The notes under the pieces were generated by a model. It saw nothing but the letters and a program-made list of their open reading frames with translations. It had not been told where the DNA came from and made no database searches. Positions 28,764 to 36,553 of a stretch of DNA of 64,000 nucleotides are shown in pieces (position 1 is the first letter of the stretch; the number at the start of each line of letters is the position of its first letter). The stretch is from DSVQ01 sp964484765 (GTDB taxonomy: Bacteria > Planctomycetota > Planctomycetia > Planctomycetales > Planctomycetaceae). The stretch covers positions 21,221-85,220 of the forward strand of contig CAZAGI010000028.1 in the NCBI GenBank assembly GCA_964484765.1. Direction: 5' to 3'. Position numbers and translations under genes: made by a program.

Positions 28764-29345
28764 TTATTCGTCTGTTGCTGATTTTTCTTCTGTCGCAAGC
28801 CGTCGCTCCCGCTGGACATTCTTGTGCGACCACTCTTCAATCTGAAGGAATCGCATTATTGGAGACTTCAATTCTTTCGTTTCCCGACTAGCAAAGGCCC
28901 GTAACGCTGCGATCGCGGCGACATAGGCCTCGTTGATCACCAGGACCAGAGTCACGCCTGTGGCAGCCTTGATTTCACGCTCCACTCGTAACAAATGCGC
29001 GAACTGGTCGTATTCCGCCTTTCCGCCGGATCGCTTCACAATGGGTGACCATAACATGTAAGCCACGGTGTAATCCGGAAACGCGTGTGAACCGTATTGA
29101 ATGTCCTTGATAAACTTCTTGATCAGGCGATCCGAAGTATCAGGACGGGCATTTTTGACATATTGAATGCCGGTCGACAAATGCGTGACGACTTCGCAGA
29201 TGTAGGCCTGCCGAGCAGCCTGGTTTACGGCAACCACGTCGATTTCACCCTGCGTCGCCGTCGTGTAGACATTGAAGTCGACAAAATCACACCCGTAGAT
29301 GTACCGCAGATAATCCCCCACGAGTCGCTCACCGGGGTTTTCCAT
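28764..29345 (-). CDS. PD-(D/E)XK-like hypothetical protein
   Basis: A protein of 193 aa starting MENPGERLVGDYL. The pattern fits a restriction-endonuclease-like fold: E6, D36 in QGEIDVVAV and E51 in AYICEVVTHL, but the lysine expected two residues after that Glu is Val (V53). It may therefore be inactive or use another residue. The rest contains GKAEYDQFAHLLRVEREI, probably helical. The C-terminus is charged. Located head to head with the DinG-type helicase gene across a palindromic repeat. Confidence 0.55.
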   Translation of the reverse strand: MENPGERLVGDYLRYIYGCDFVDFNVYTTATQGEIDVVAVNQAARQAYICEVVTHLSTGIQYVKNARPDTSDRLIKKFIKDIQYGSHAFPDYTVAYMLWSPIVKRSGGKAEYDQFAHLLRVEREIKAATGVTLVLVINEAYVAAIAALRAFASRETKELKSPIMRFLQIEEWSHKNVQRERRLATEEKSATDE

Positions 29346-29381
29346 AGGGTTTGAGTTCTTTTCATGGGGGGATCAGGCATC

Positions 29382-29495
29382 GGGTGCCATGCTTGCAGCT
29401 TGGGGCAAGCATGTCTTACGCTGGTTTCAAGAACTGACGGATTGATGAATCCAATTCTAATCGCATGCTTGCCCCAAGCTGCAAGCATGGCACCC
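29382..29495. repeat. REPIN-like inverted palindrome pair, family B
   Basis: Two perfect 32-nt inverted arms (29382-29413 and 29464-29495) around a 50-nt spacer. Each arm is itself a hairpin: CATGCTTG and CAAGCATG flank a 10-nt loop. It sits between the divergent nuclease-like gene and the DinG-type gene. Confidence 0.9.
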
Positions 29496-29532
29496 CCGGA
29501 TTTCGGGATGGTGCAAAGCACGGACGCACAGC

Positions 29533-31509
29533 ATGCCGGTGGAATCGGAGTCGCGGTTGGTATTGGGACCCGAGGGGCGGATTGCTCAGCGGTTGGGGGC
29601 GTACGAAAGTCGTCCGCAGCAGTTGGAAATGGCCGCCGCGGTCGAGCACGCCATCGCGAATCGGGAACACCTGCTCGTCGAAGCGGGGACCGGCACCGGC
29701 AAGAGCTTTGCGTATCTCGTCCCGGCGATTCTCGCGGCGACCGCTGGTCAGGGGGAAGGTCAACCCCGCAAGAAGATCGTCATCTCGACGCACACGATCA
29801 GCTTGCAGGAACAGTTGATGTCCCGCGACATCCCGTTCCTCAACGCGGTCCTACCGGTCGAGTTCTCCGCGGTGCTGGTGAAGGGCCGGTCAAACTATCT
29901 CAGCTTGCGACGCACCAAAGGAGCGGTCGCCCGTGCGGCGGCTCTCTTCGCCAAGCCGGAAGAGATGGACCAGTTGAGCGAGATCCTCACCTGGACCAGG
30001 CAGACGACTGATGGCAGCCTGTCTGATCTGCCGTTCAAACCCCTCAGTGCCGTGTGGGACGAAGCCAAGAGCGAGCACGGCAACTGTCTCGGCAAGAACT
30101 GTCCGACGTATGACGACTGTTTCTACTATAAGTCGCGGCGGCGGGTCTGGAACGCCGACGTGCTGGTGGTGAACCACGCGCTGTTCTTCAGCGACCTCGC
30201 GCTGCGACGACAGGGGGCGTCGGTCCTGCCCGATTATGACGTGGTGATCTTCGACGAAGCCCACACTGTCGAACAGGTTGCGGCCGATCATCTCGGGCTG
30301 TCACTCACCGGCGGGCAGATTGATTATCTGCTCAATCGCCTGTTCAACGATCGTCAACAGAAGGGCTTGCTCGCGCGGCCGAACACCCACGAGTTGCAAC
30401 GGCTCGTGTCGCAGTCCCGGCAGCTCGCGCGGAATCTGTTCGACGATGTGCGGATGTGGCGCGAATCCCGTTGTCCACCCAACGGCCGGTTGCGAGCGCC
30501 CCCGGACATCGAAAATCGCCTCACACCCTCGCTGAAACAACTTGCGGCGGCGATCCTCGAATTCGCGCAGGGGTTGCAGAAGGAAGAGGAAAAAATCGAA
30601 TACCTCGCGGCGGCGGATCGGTGTGCCGACTGGGCCGATGGCTTGCTCGCGTGGCTGCAACAGAACCCGCCGGACAACGTCTACTGGATCGAAGCGTTCG
30701 GTCAGGACGGCACCCGCACCCGGCTCATGTCCGCCCCCATCGATGTCGGCCCGGTCCTTCGTGACGAACTCTTCAATAAGGTTGATGTCGCGATCCTGAC
30801 GAGTGCCACTCTCGCTGTGGGGCAAAGAAATTTCGACTTCATCCGGCATCGGCTCGGGTTGACGAAGGCCAGCGAACTCCGGCTCGACAGTCCGTTCAAC
30901 TTCCGCGAGCAGGTGAAGCTGGTCCTCGCCGACGGCATGCCCGACCCCGGCACCCAACCGCAGGCGTACGACATCGCCGTGTGCGACCGCGTGCGGCGGT
31001 ATGTGGAATGGACGCAGGGCCGGGCGTTCGTCCTCTTCACCAGCTACCGCATGCTGCAGAACTGCGTCCGCCGGTTGATGCCGTGGCTCACCGCCGAACG
31101 TTATGGCGTCTATGTGCAGGGCGAAGATGTGCCGCGGAACTTGCTGCTGGACAAATTCCGCCGCGACACCCGGGGCGTGCTCTTCGGGACGGAAAGTTTC
31201 TGGCAGGGCGTGGATGTCCCCGGAGAGGCGTTGCAGAACGTGATCATCACCAAGCTGCCGTTCAGCGTCCCCGATCACCCGCTGCTGGAAGCCCGGCTCG
31301 AAACCATCCGCTCGCAGGGAGGCAACCCGTTCAACGAGTACCAGGTGCCGGAAGCGGTGATCAAACTGAAGCAAGGCTTCGGCCGCCTCATCCGCACCCG
31401 CACCGACACCGGCATGGTCGCCATCCTCGACCCAAGAATCCGCACCAAAGCCTACGGGAGACTCTTCCTGCAAAGCCTGCCGGAATGCACGGTGATTAGT
31501 GACCCCTGA
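29533..31509 (+). CDS. dinG: DinG/XPD-family ATP-dependent DNA helicase
   Basis: An SF2 helicase of 658 aa. Motif I EAGTGTGKS (50-58), motif II VVIFDEAHTVEQ, then VVNHALFFSDLALR, TSATLAVGQRNF, and the C-terminal motifs FWQGVDVPGEALQNVII and GFGRLIRTRTDTG. Three Fe-S cysteines are present in CLGKNCPTYDDC, but the first conserved cysteine, expected in KGRxNYLC, is Ser (S124, codon at 29902). It unwinds DNA 5'-3' in repair or R-loop removal. The reading frame ends within a sequence that is repeated 1.3 kb downstream. Confidence 0.9.
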   Translation: MPVESESRLVLGPEGRIAQRLGAYESRPQQLEMAAAVEHAIANREHLLVEAGTGTGKSFAYLVPAILAATAGQGEGQPRKKIVISTHTISLQEQLMSRDIPFLNAVLPVEFSAVLVKGRSNYLSLRRTKGAVARAAALFAKPEEMDQLSEILTWTRQTTDGSLSDLPFKPLSAVWDEAKSEHGNCLGKNCPTYDDCFYYKSRRRVWNADVLVVNHALFFSDLALRRQGASVLPDYDVVIFDEAHTVEQVAADHLGLSLTGGQIDYLLNRLFNDRQQKGLLARPNTHELQRLVSQSRQLARNLFDDVRMWRESRCPPNGRLRAPPDIENRLTPSLKQLAAAILEFAQGLQKEEEKIEYLAAADRCADWADGLLAWLQQNPPDNVYWIEAFGQDGTRTRLMSAPIDVGPVLRDELFNKVDVAILTSATLAVGQRNFDFIRHRLGLTKASELRLDSPFNFREQVKLVLADGMPDPGTQPQAYDIAVCDRVRRYVEWTQGRAFVLFTSYRMLQNCVRRLMPWLTAERYGVYVQGEDVPRNLLLDKFRRDTRGVLFGTESFWQGVDVPGEALQNVIITKLPFSVPDHPLLEARLETIRSQGGNPFNEYQVPEAVIKLKQGFGRLIRTRTDTGMVAILDPRIRTKAYGRLFLQSLPECTVISDP

Positions 31510-31526
31510 AACATTGTGAACATTGG

Positions 31527-31557
31527 GTGGCTGGGTTGGAGTCCGCGACAACCTAGT
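31527..31557 (+). repeat. degenerate copy of the RAYT-associated REP
   Basis: A 31-nt sequence matching the REP at 32141-32171 at 26 of 31 positions. Two changes (C11 to T and G24 to A) fall opposite each other in the hairpin stem and keep it paired. Confidence 0.75.
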
Positions 31558-31697
31558 GAGAAGCGTGCACATGTCTCTGGGGCGGCGAAGGCTTCGTCCC
31601 AGCCGCCGTCAATTTTCGTTGTAACAGGAGTGATCCGAGCGTACCATACAATGGTCGTACTGGATCACTGATTTGGTCATTGGGGGGGATCGGAATC

Positions 31698-32084
31698 ATG
31701 AGAATATTGTATTTGGCACTTATGATCGCCGGCATTTGTTGCTCGGATAAGTCAGCGGAGCAGGCGGCGGCAAGCGTAAGCGGGAAGGTGTATGAGGATG
31801 TTGATGGCTCGACATATCGATTTGGGGCTGATGGCTATGTCGAATTACACCTCGGTTTCGTAAAATGGTATGAAATTCGATTAGGAAGCAACTCGGTGTG
31901 GTTTGCCGGCGGGGGAATTCCGTTTGTTTTTGGTGAATACGTTGCAGGCACACAAGTCGGGAACCATATTTCGGGGGGTGGAGTGTTTTGGTTTACACTT
32001 CCTCCATATCCACCAGTCTCAGATATTTATGTTGTGAATGCTGACGAGATCGTCTCCCCTTCATCTCCGGCAACGACCGAATAA
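31698..32084 (+). CDS. hypothetical secreted protein
   Basis: A protein of 128 aa from ATG 31698, preceded by GGGGGGAT. It begins MRILYLALMIAGICCSDKS, a short signal-like stretch with two Cys; it may be a lipoprotein, although I precedes the Cys instead of G or A. The rest has GKVYEDVDGSTYRFGADGY and FAGGGIPFVFGEYVAG, likely all beta. Codon use is less GC-rich than the surroundings. No family recognised. It lies in the same patch as the broken transposase. Confidence 0.5.
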   Translation: MRILYLALMIAGICCSDKSAEQAAASVSGKVYEDVDGSTYRFGADGYVELHLGFVKWYEIRLGSNSVWFAGGGIPFVFGEYVAGTQVGNHISGGGVFWFTLPPYPPVSDIYVVNADEIVSPSSPATTE

Positions 32085-32140
32085 TCGGTAGTAGTTGGCC
32101 TGGTCTAAATCGATGGAAGTTGGTTCGGATTCGGCGACAG

Positions 32141-32171
32141 GTGGCTGGGTCGGAGTCTGCGACGACCCAGA
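32141..32171 (+). repeat. REP palindrome, left flank of RAYT
   Basis: A 31-nt unit with a hairpin formed by CTGGGTCG (32145-32152) and CGACCCAG (32163-32170). The same unit, with one base changed, stands inverted on the other side of the transposase at 32752-32782. Confidence 0.85.
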
Positions 32172-32180
32172 GAGCCGCGT

Positions 32181-32728
32181 TCATTCGAGCCAGTCTTTGG
32201 GGATGGGATCGATACTCAATGGTCCAGGTTGCCCGGCAATGTACCAACTGGCGATGGACCACATCCAATCCACCGCACGTTCGACAAGTCCGCGCCGCAC
32301 CGGGTTCATGTGGATGTAATCCATCATGGCACTCAGCGTTTGCCCTTGAATAATATTGCGGTCGTATCCGCCGCCGCTTTGCCAGAAGCAGTGCGCGTCT
32401 TGGCACCACGCTGGCGCGTGATGCGGGCCAGCCAATCGGGGGAATGCTCCCTCAGAAATTGCACAGCGCGCTTGGAGACCGGCTCTTTGATCGCCGCGCG
32501 AATCCGGGAGATGTCGTATTCACGACGGCAGGGATACACGATGAGATGGGCGTGCTCGGGCATGAAGACGTATGCCCAGACATGAAATTCCCATCGAGAA
32601 CGAGCGGCATCGATCGACTCAACCAGCCACTGGCGAACGCGATCCTTTTCAAGAAACCGGAAGCCACGATAACAACTGAAAGTGAGTCCGTAAGCGTGGC
32701 TGGGTTCGCTGACGTTTCTTCGATGCAT
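32181..32728 (-). pseudogene. REP-associated tyrosine transposase (RAYT), frameshifted
   Basis: An IS200-like Y1 transposase of the RAYT type, split between two frames. The N-terminal part starts at ATG 32728 and has SHAYGLTFSCYRGFRFLEKD and the HUH motif PEHAHLIV (H59, H61). The C-terminal part, in another frame, has FWQSGGGYDRNI and YIHMNPVRRGLV, the usual RAYT end. Loss of about one base near 32391-32400 explains the break; no slippery sequence is visible there. In the intact form it would cut single-stranded DNA and mobilise REP palindromes. Flanking REPs on both sides are inverted copies. Confidence 0.85.
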
Positions 32729-32751
32729 GGTTGGGATTGTAACGCTGTGAA

Positions 32752-32782
32752 TCTGGGTCGTCGAAGACTCCGACCCAGCCAC
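32752..32782 (-). repeat. REP palindrome, right flank of RAYT
   Basis: The inverted partner of the REP at 32141-32171, 30 of 31 bases identical, lying 24 nt upstream of the transposase start. Confidence 0.85.
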
Positions 32783-32894
32783 CCGCCGGTGGTACCCGTA
32801 CGGTGATCAGTGACCCCTGAAACACGTTGAGCATAGGGGTTGGACTTTCAAGCGTTCTTGACTCTCCCCGCCTCCACCGCGTAGCGTGCTGGGG

Positions 32895-33260
32895 ATGGAG
32901 AACCAAACGCCACTGCCGAAGAGTGTCGCCCGGTTCGCGCCGTGGACGTGGACATCGCGCGATGTCGTAGTGATGATTCTCACCGTCGTGGCTCTCGCCT
33001 CGGCTCCTTCCGCATACTTCGCGTTTGACTACTACCGACCGCTCACCCCGCGCGATCATGCCGACATTGTTACGCTCGTCGAAGAAATTACCGATGAGCC
33101 AGTGCTCAGGATTTCGCCCGATGGACCATCTCAAGTGGAGGTTTGGACCGGGGTGGTGCGCGGACCCGAAGTAGGTGGGGGTTGCGTTTACTGGTTTCGG
33201 AGATCATGGGGACGCTGGAAAAGAATTCGCGAGGATAGTTCCGGTGGCTGGGTTATCTAA
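32895..33260 (+). CDS. hypothetical membrane protein
   Basis: A protein of 121 aa from ATG 32895; a GTG at 32886 is an alternative. One membrane helix (VVVMILTVVALASAPSAYFA) follows an N-terminal cytoplasmic stretch with Trp and Thr. The C-terminal part is soluble, with ITDEPVLRISPDGPSQVEVW and ends SSGGWVI. The last bases before the stop (GGTGGCTGGGTT) equal the start of the REP units in this patch, so the C-terminus may derive from a repeat. No family recognised. Confidence 0.5.
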   Translation: MENQTPLPKSVARFAPWTWTSRDVVVMILTVVALASAPSAYFAFDYYRPLTPRDHADIVTLVEEITDEPVLRISPDGPSQVEVWTGVVRGPEVGGGCVYWFRRSWGRWKRIREDSSGGWVI

Positions 33261-33312
33261 GCCGACGAATGACTCCGGCACCTGAATCCTGATCCTAGTG
33301 CCCGCGCACTGC

Positions 33313-33376
33313 GCTAGTGCCACTCGGTGGTACCTGTGTTAAGAGCACGGGCGGACGAGCCACCCGTGGCACCTAG
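33313..33376. repeat. REPIN-like palindrome, family C
   Basis: Outer arms 33313-33330 and 33360-33376 are imperfect inverted repeats, and the inner part (33346-33368) forms a 9-bp hairpin with loop ACGAG. It lies 23 nt before the start of the zinc-ribbon gene. Confidence 0.6.
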
Positions 33377-33398
33377 CGAAGCCCGACGAGGACAGACG

Positions 33399-33752
33399 AT
33401 GGTCGTTTCTTCGCTACAATGTCCGAATTGCCGTGGCGAAGTCCCGGATGTCTGCCGTGGGGACTTCCCTTTGCATGGCATCCATCCCGATTATCTCTGT
33501 CCGCATTGCAAGATGGTTCTGGAGTGGGAGCAGCAACACCGCTCACGCTGGATGTTTGGTGGGTTCTGCCTAGTCATTCTGGTGGTGTCATTCTGTGTCG
33601 CCGAATGGGAAGGGCTGAATCAGCAAATCCGGGTTCTATCTCTTTTCATCGGAAACGGACTGGTTGCCCTCGTGACACTGGCGACATTTGTGCGATCGCT
33701 GGCGGATCCGTGGGAACTCGTCAGGAAAGCGAGCGAAGAATCGGATGCGTGA
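33399..33752 (+). CDS. zinc-ribbon membrane protein
   Basis: A protein of 117 aa from ATG 33399, with GAGGA 6 nt upstream; an upstream frame extension runs into a palindrome and is not used. CPNCRGEVPDVC and later CPHCKM form a likely zinc ribbon at the N-terminus. Two membrane helices follow (MFGGFCLVILVVSFCV and LFIGNGLVALVTLATFV). Function unknown. Its end lies 13 nt before the RlmN-like start, so the genes may share a transcript. Confidence 0.6.
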   Translation: MVVSSLQCPNCRGEVPDVCRGDFPLHGIHPDYLCPHCKMVLEWEQQHRSRWMFGGFCLVILVVSFCVAEWEGLNQQIRVLSLFIGNGLVALVTLATFVRSLADPWELVRKASEESDA

Positions 33753-33765
33753 CGGTGACCTGACG

Positions 33766-34800
33766 ATGCTGTTTGATCCCATGGGAATGGACGCTCTGCG
33801 GCGGAAATTACGCATCGACCCGATCGCGGTTCGGCGTTTGCGGTTGAATCTGCTCAAGCGATTTAAAGCCGATGAAGTCGCACTGAAATCGTTTCCGGCC
33901 GCGGAGCAGATTGAGATTCATCCGTTGCAGGTCGCACAGCGCTGTGATTCCGCGATCGATGGAGCCACGAAACTTCTGCTTCAAACCGCGGACGGGTTGA
34001 CTCTGGAGACGGTGATTCTGCGGCCACAAACCGGGCGGGCGACGGTGTGTGTATCGAGTCAGGTCGGTTGCGCGGCGGCGTGTGCTTTCTGTGCGACCGG
34101 GCGGATGGGGATCGCGCGGAATCTTTCGGCCGCGCAAATTCTCGATCAGGTGGTGCACGCGGGGCAAATTCTCGCCAGCGAAGGCCGACAACTGCGCAAC
34201 GTCGTCTTCATGGGGATGGGCGAGCCATTCCACAATGAGGACGCTGTCTATGAAGCGCTCGACCGGTTGATCGATCGTGAATGGTTCGGATTGTCGCCAC
34301 GAAAGTTGTGCGTCTCGACGGTGGGCATTCCGGATGCCATGCGACGGTTTGCCGAACGATTTCAAACGGTACGGATGGCGCTCAGCTTACATTCCGCGCG
34401 GCAAGACGTGCGCGAACGACTGATCCCGCTGGCGAAGAAGTTTCCGCTGGAGGAATTGAAGCGCACGCTGATCGATATGCAGCCGATTCTCTACGGCGAA
34501 GTGATGATCGAGTACTTGTTGCTGGCCGGGGTCAATGATTCACTCGATGACGCCGCAGAACTGATCGCGTGGTTGGACGGCCTCAACGTGCATGTGAATC
34601 TCATCCCGTACAACGCCATTGAAGAAGCTCCACAGCTAACGGCGAGTGATCCCGCAAAGCGGCAAGCGTTCGCGCGCCTTCTGAAAGACGCGGGCATTAC
34701 GACAACGATGCGGTACTCGCTCGGCAACGACATCGCCGCCGCGTGCGGGCAACTGGTACGGAAAGACGCCCGACAAGCCCGGAGCGCAAGCGACGGGTAA
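33766..34800 (+). CDS. rlmN: RlmN/Cfr-family radical SAM rRNA methyltransferase
   Basis: A protein of 344 aa. The ATG at 33766 has GGTGA 7 nt upstream. The radical SAM cluster is C102-x3-C106-x2-C109 within SSQVGCAAACAFCATG, NVVFMGMGEP is the SAM-binding segment, LCVSTVGIP and MALSLHSA follow, and the methyl-carrying Cys is in AACGQL (about residue 327). It methylates an adenine in 23S rRNA (A2503 in E. coli), and possibly tRNA. RlmN and Cfr cannot be told apart from this alone. The last eight codons lie inside a palindromic repeat (34776-34798). Confidence 0.87.
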   Translation: MLFDPMGMDALRRKLRIDPIAVRRLRLNLLKRFKADEVALKSFPAAEQIEIHPLQVAQRCDSAIDGATKLLLQTADGLTLETVILRPQTGRATVCVSSQVGCAAACAFCATGRMGIARNLSAAQILDQVVHAGQILASEGRQLRNVVFMGMGEPFHNEDAVYEALDRLIDREWFGLSPRKLCVSTVGIPDAMRRFAERFQTVRMALSLHSARQDVRERLIPLAKKFPLEELKRTLIDMQPILYGEVMIEYLLLAGVNDSLDDAAELIAWLDGLNVHVNLIPYNAIEEAPQLTASDPAKRQAFARLLKDAGITTTMRYSLGNDIAAACGQLVRKDARQARSASDG

Positions 34801-34904
34801 ATCAGAATGTCGAAAGGAGACAGAATCCAGATTTTTATTCTGCATTCCTCATTCTGCCTTCGACATTCCTCATTTTAATGAACCCGGCGCTTGCGCTTCG
34901 GGCT
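34776..34904. repeat. REPIN-like inverted palindrome pair, family D
   Basis: Arms 34776-34798 and 34882-34904 (23 nt) are inverted with two mismatches; the core is GAGCGCAAGCG. An inner pair GAATGTCGAA / TTCGACATTC nests inside. The left arm encodes the C-terminus and stop of rlmN. Convergent genes follow on either side. Confidence 0.85.
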
Positions 34905-34917
34905 GGTCATGTCGCGT

Positions 34918-35928
34918 TTACTTTCCCCAGTCTTTCGGCAGTTCGAGCGACCAGACTTCGCTGCTGAGGGGTTGGGCATGGCCGCCGGCGATCCAGAGTT
35001 TGTCGTGCAACACAAACGCGGAATGTTCATGGCGCTCTTTCCAGCTTCCTTCGGCTTTCAACTCGGTCCACGTTTTGCCATCGGTGGAATGCCAGACATC
35101 GCCCCAGTTTTTCGCGGGGTTGTTCGACCAGCCGCCGATGACCCACATGCGGTTCCGATAAACCGCCGAGGAGAACCAGATCCGCGGCGACCATGGTGCG
35201 GCTTCGGTTTCGCGCGTCCAGTGTTCGCCATCGATCGTGCTCCAGACATCGTTGAAAGCCGCATACTGCGGAACGTAATTGCCGCCGCCGAAGACATAGA
35301 GTTTCTCGCCCAGCACCGCGGCCTGATGATACGCCCGTGGTGACCAGCCGGCGTTCGCGGTCACCTGCGTCCATGTTTTGCCGTCGCTGGTTGACCAGAC
35401 ATCGTTTTTAAGGCTCTTTTCGTCACCGAAGTAATAGTTCTCGGTGCCGCCGAGAATCCACAGCTTGTTCTTGAAGACAATCGTCGCTGCAGAGATGCGC
35501 GGCGTCCAACCCGCATTCGGGGCTTGTTCCCAGGTGATGCCGTCGGTGGTCGAATAGACATCGTTGCTTGCGGAATGCCCCGGCAAGCGCCCGTTGAACC
35601 AGCCCCCCATGAACCACATGCGGTCATGGAACACCGCGGTCATCGGCAGGTCGCTGTGCTTCCACGGGGCGTTGTCGGTGATCTTTTTCCATGTCTTGCC
35701 ATCGGGGGAAGACCACACATCCCGTGGCGGCGCTTCGAACGAATTGAACCAGCCGCCGAAGATCCACATCTGATCGCGAAAGACGACTTCCCCTTGTGAA
35801 TCGCGCGGTTGCCAACCCGCCTGCTCGGTCACGCGCTCCCAGCGAACGGGAAGAGACTGAGCGTGGCTCCGCGTTGCCAACGATGTCAGCAGCAAAAACA
35901 CGCAGACAGCTTTCCATCGAACCAGCAT
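34918..35928 (-). CDS. secreted kelch-type beta-propeller protein
   Basis: A protein of 336 aa starting at ATG 35928 (AGAGGTG upstream). A signal peptide ends near THE SHAQS site (TSLATRSHAQS). Six copies of a roughly 50-residue repeat follow, each with a motif such as MWIFGGW, MWFMGGW, LWILGGT, LYVFGGG, MWVIGGW and LWIAGGH, and each with a DVWSxxDGxxW segment. This is a kelch-like propeller of six blades, likely extracytoplasmic, with unknown binding partner. No catalytic residues are evident. Confidence 0.85.
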   Translation of the reverse strand: MLVRWKAVCVFLLLTSLATRSHAQSLPVRWERVTEQAGWQPRDSQGEVVFRDQMWIFGGWFNSFEAPPRDVWSSPDGKTWKKITDNAPWKHSDLPMTAVFHDRMWFMGGWFNGRLPGHSASNDVYSTTDGITWEQAPNAGWTPRISAATIVFKNKLWILGGTENYYFGDEKSLKNDVWSTSDGKTWTQVTANAGWSPRAYHQAAVLGEKLYVFGGGNYVPQYAAFNDVWSTIDGEHWTRETEAAPWSPRIWFSSAVYRNRMWVIGGWSNNPAKNWGDVWHSTDGKTWTELKAEGSWKERHEHSAFVLHDKLWIAGGHAQPLSSEVWSLELPKDWGK

Positions 35929-35956
35929 CGCAAGACACCTCTGAATGAATGTAGAT

Positions 35957-36517
35957 TCAGATGCCGACATCGCCCCCAGCGATTTCGAGCAAGATCATCA
36001 AACCAACGACAAACATGAGCAACCCCATCAGCACCAGGATTCCGATTCCGTGCGCAAGCCAGATGGAACGGTAGGGGCCGCCTTGACGTCGCTGGAGTTC
36101 CAGCGGAACCTTCAACACCGATTTGGCATGGGTGGTCACGATCAAGACGGAGACAATTCCCACCAGAACGCTGGAGGATGCGTCTTCCGGGAGAACGAAC
36201 AGCAGCACTATCATTGCGGCAAACATCGCCATGCCGAAGAACAGGGTGCGCTGCGCCTCTGCGTAGCGTTCGAGTTTTCGGCAATTTAGCCAGACCAGCA
36301 ACATTCCCGCGGCAAAACTCCAGAAGAATGTGCAGAGTCCGATGGCCATCATGGAAAACAACGGGACGGTGAGCACTTCGGTCGAGGGCTGCAATTCCTC
36401 GCCGCAGCCGGGGCATTGCCGCACGCGTTCGTCGATCGTGGCCCCGCACATCGGGCAACGCACTTTAGTCACATCGAACGCAAACGACGTGGGCGTCTCT
36501 TCTGCATCGGCACTCAT
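35957..36517 (-). CDS. zinc-ribbon multi-pass membrane protein
   Basis: A protein of 186 aa. An N-terminal zinc ribbon (CPMCGATIDERVRQCPGCG) is followed by four likely membrane helices, the last being GIGILVLMGLLMFVVGLMILL. The family is not named; the architecture recalls small envelope regulators or assembly proteins. It ends 29 nt upstream of the kelch gene, so the two may be one transcription unit. Confidence 0.65.
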   Translation of the reverse strand: MSADAEETPTSFAFDVTKVRCPMCGATIDERVRQCPGCGEELQPSTEVLTVPLFSMMAIGLCTFFWSFAAGMLLVWLNCRKLERYAEAQRTLFFGMAMFAAMIVLLFVLPEDASSSVLVGIVSVLIVTTHAKSVLKVPLELQRRQGGPYRSIWLAHGIGILVLMGLLMFVVGLMILLEIAGGDVGI

Positions 36518-36553
36518 AAGGACCTCGTGTGCGCGTGTCGGAGCAGAATGACC

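Noticed and set aside
30301..31572. 423-codon open frame on the minus strand
   Set aside because: It lies antisense to the well-supported DinG-type gene, and its translation has no family motifs; long antisense frames are common in this GC-rich sequence.
32391..32410. Programmed -1 frameshift in the RAYT gene
   Set aside because: No slippery heptamer or following stem is visible at the switch point; a one-base loss is the simpler reading.
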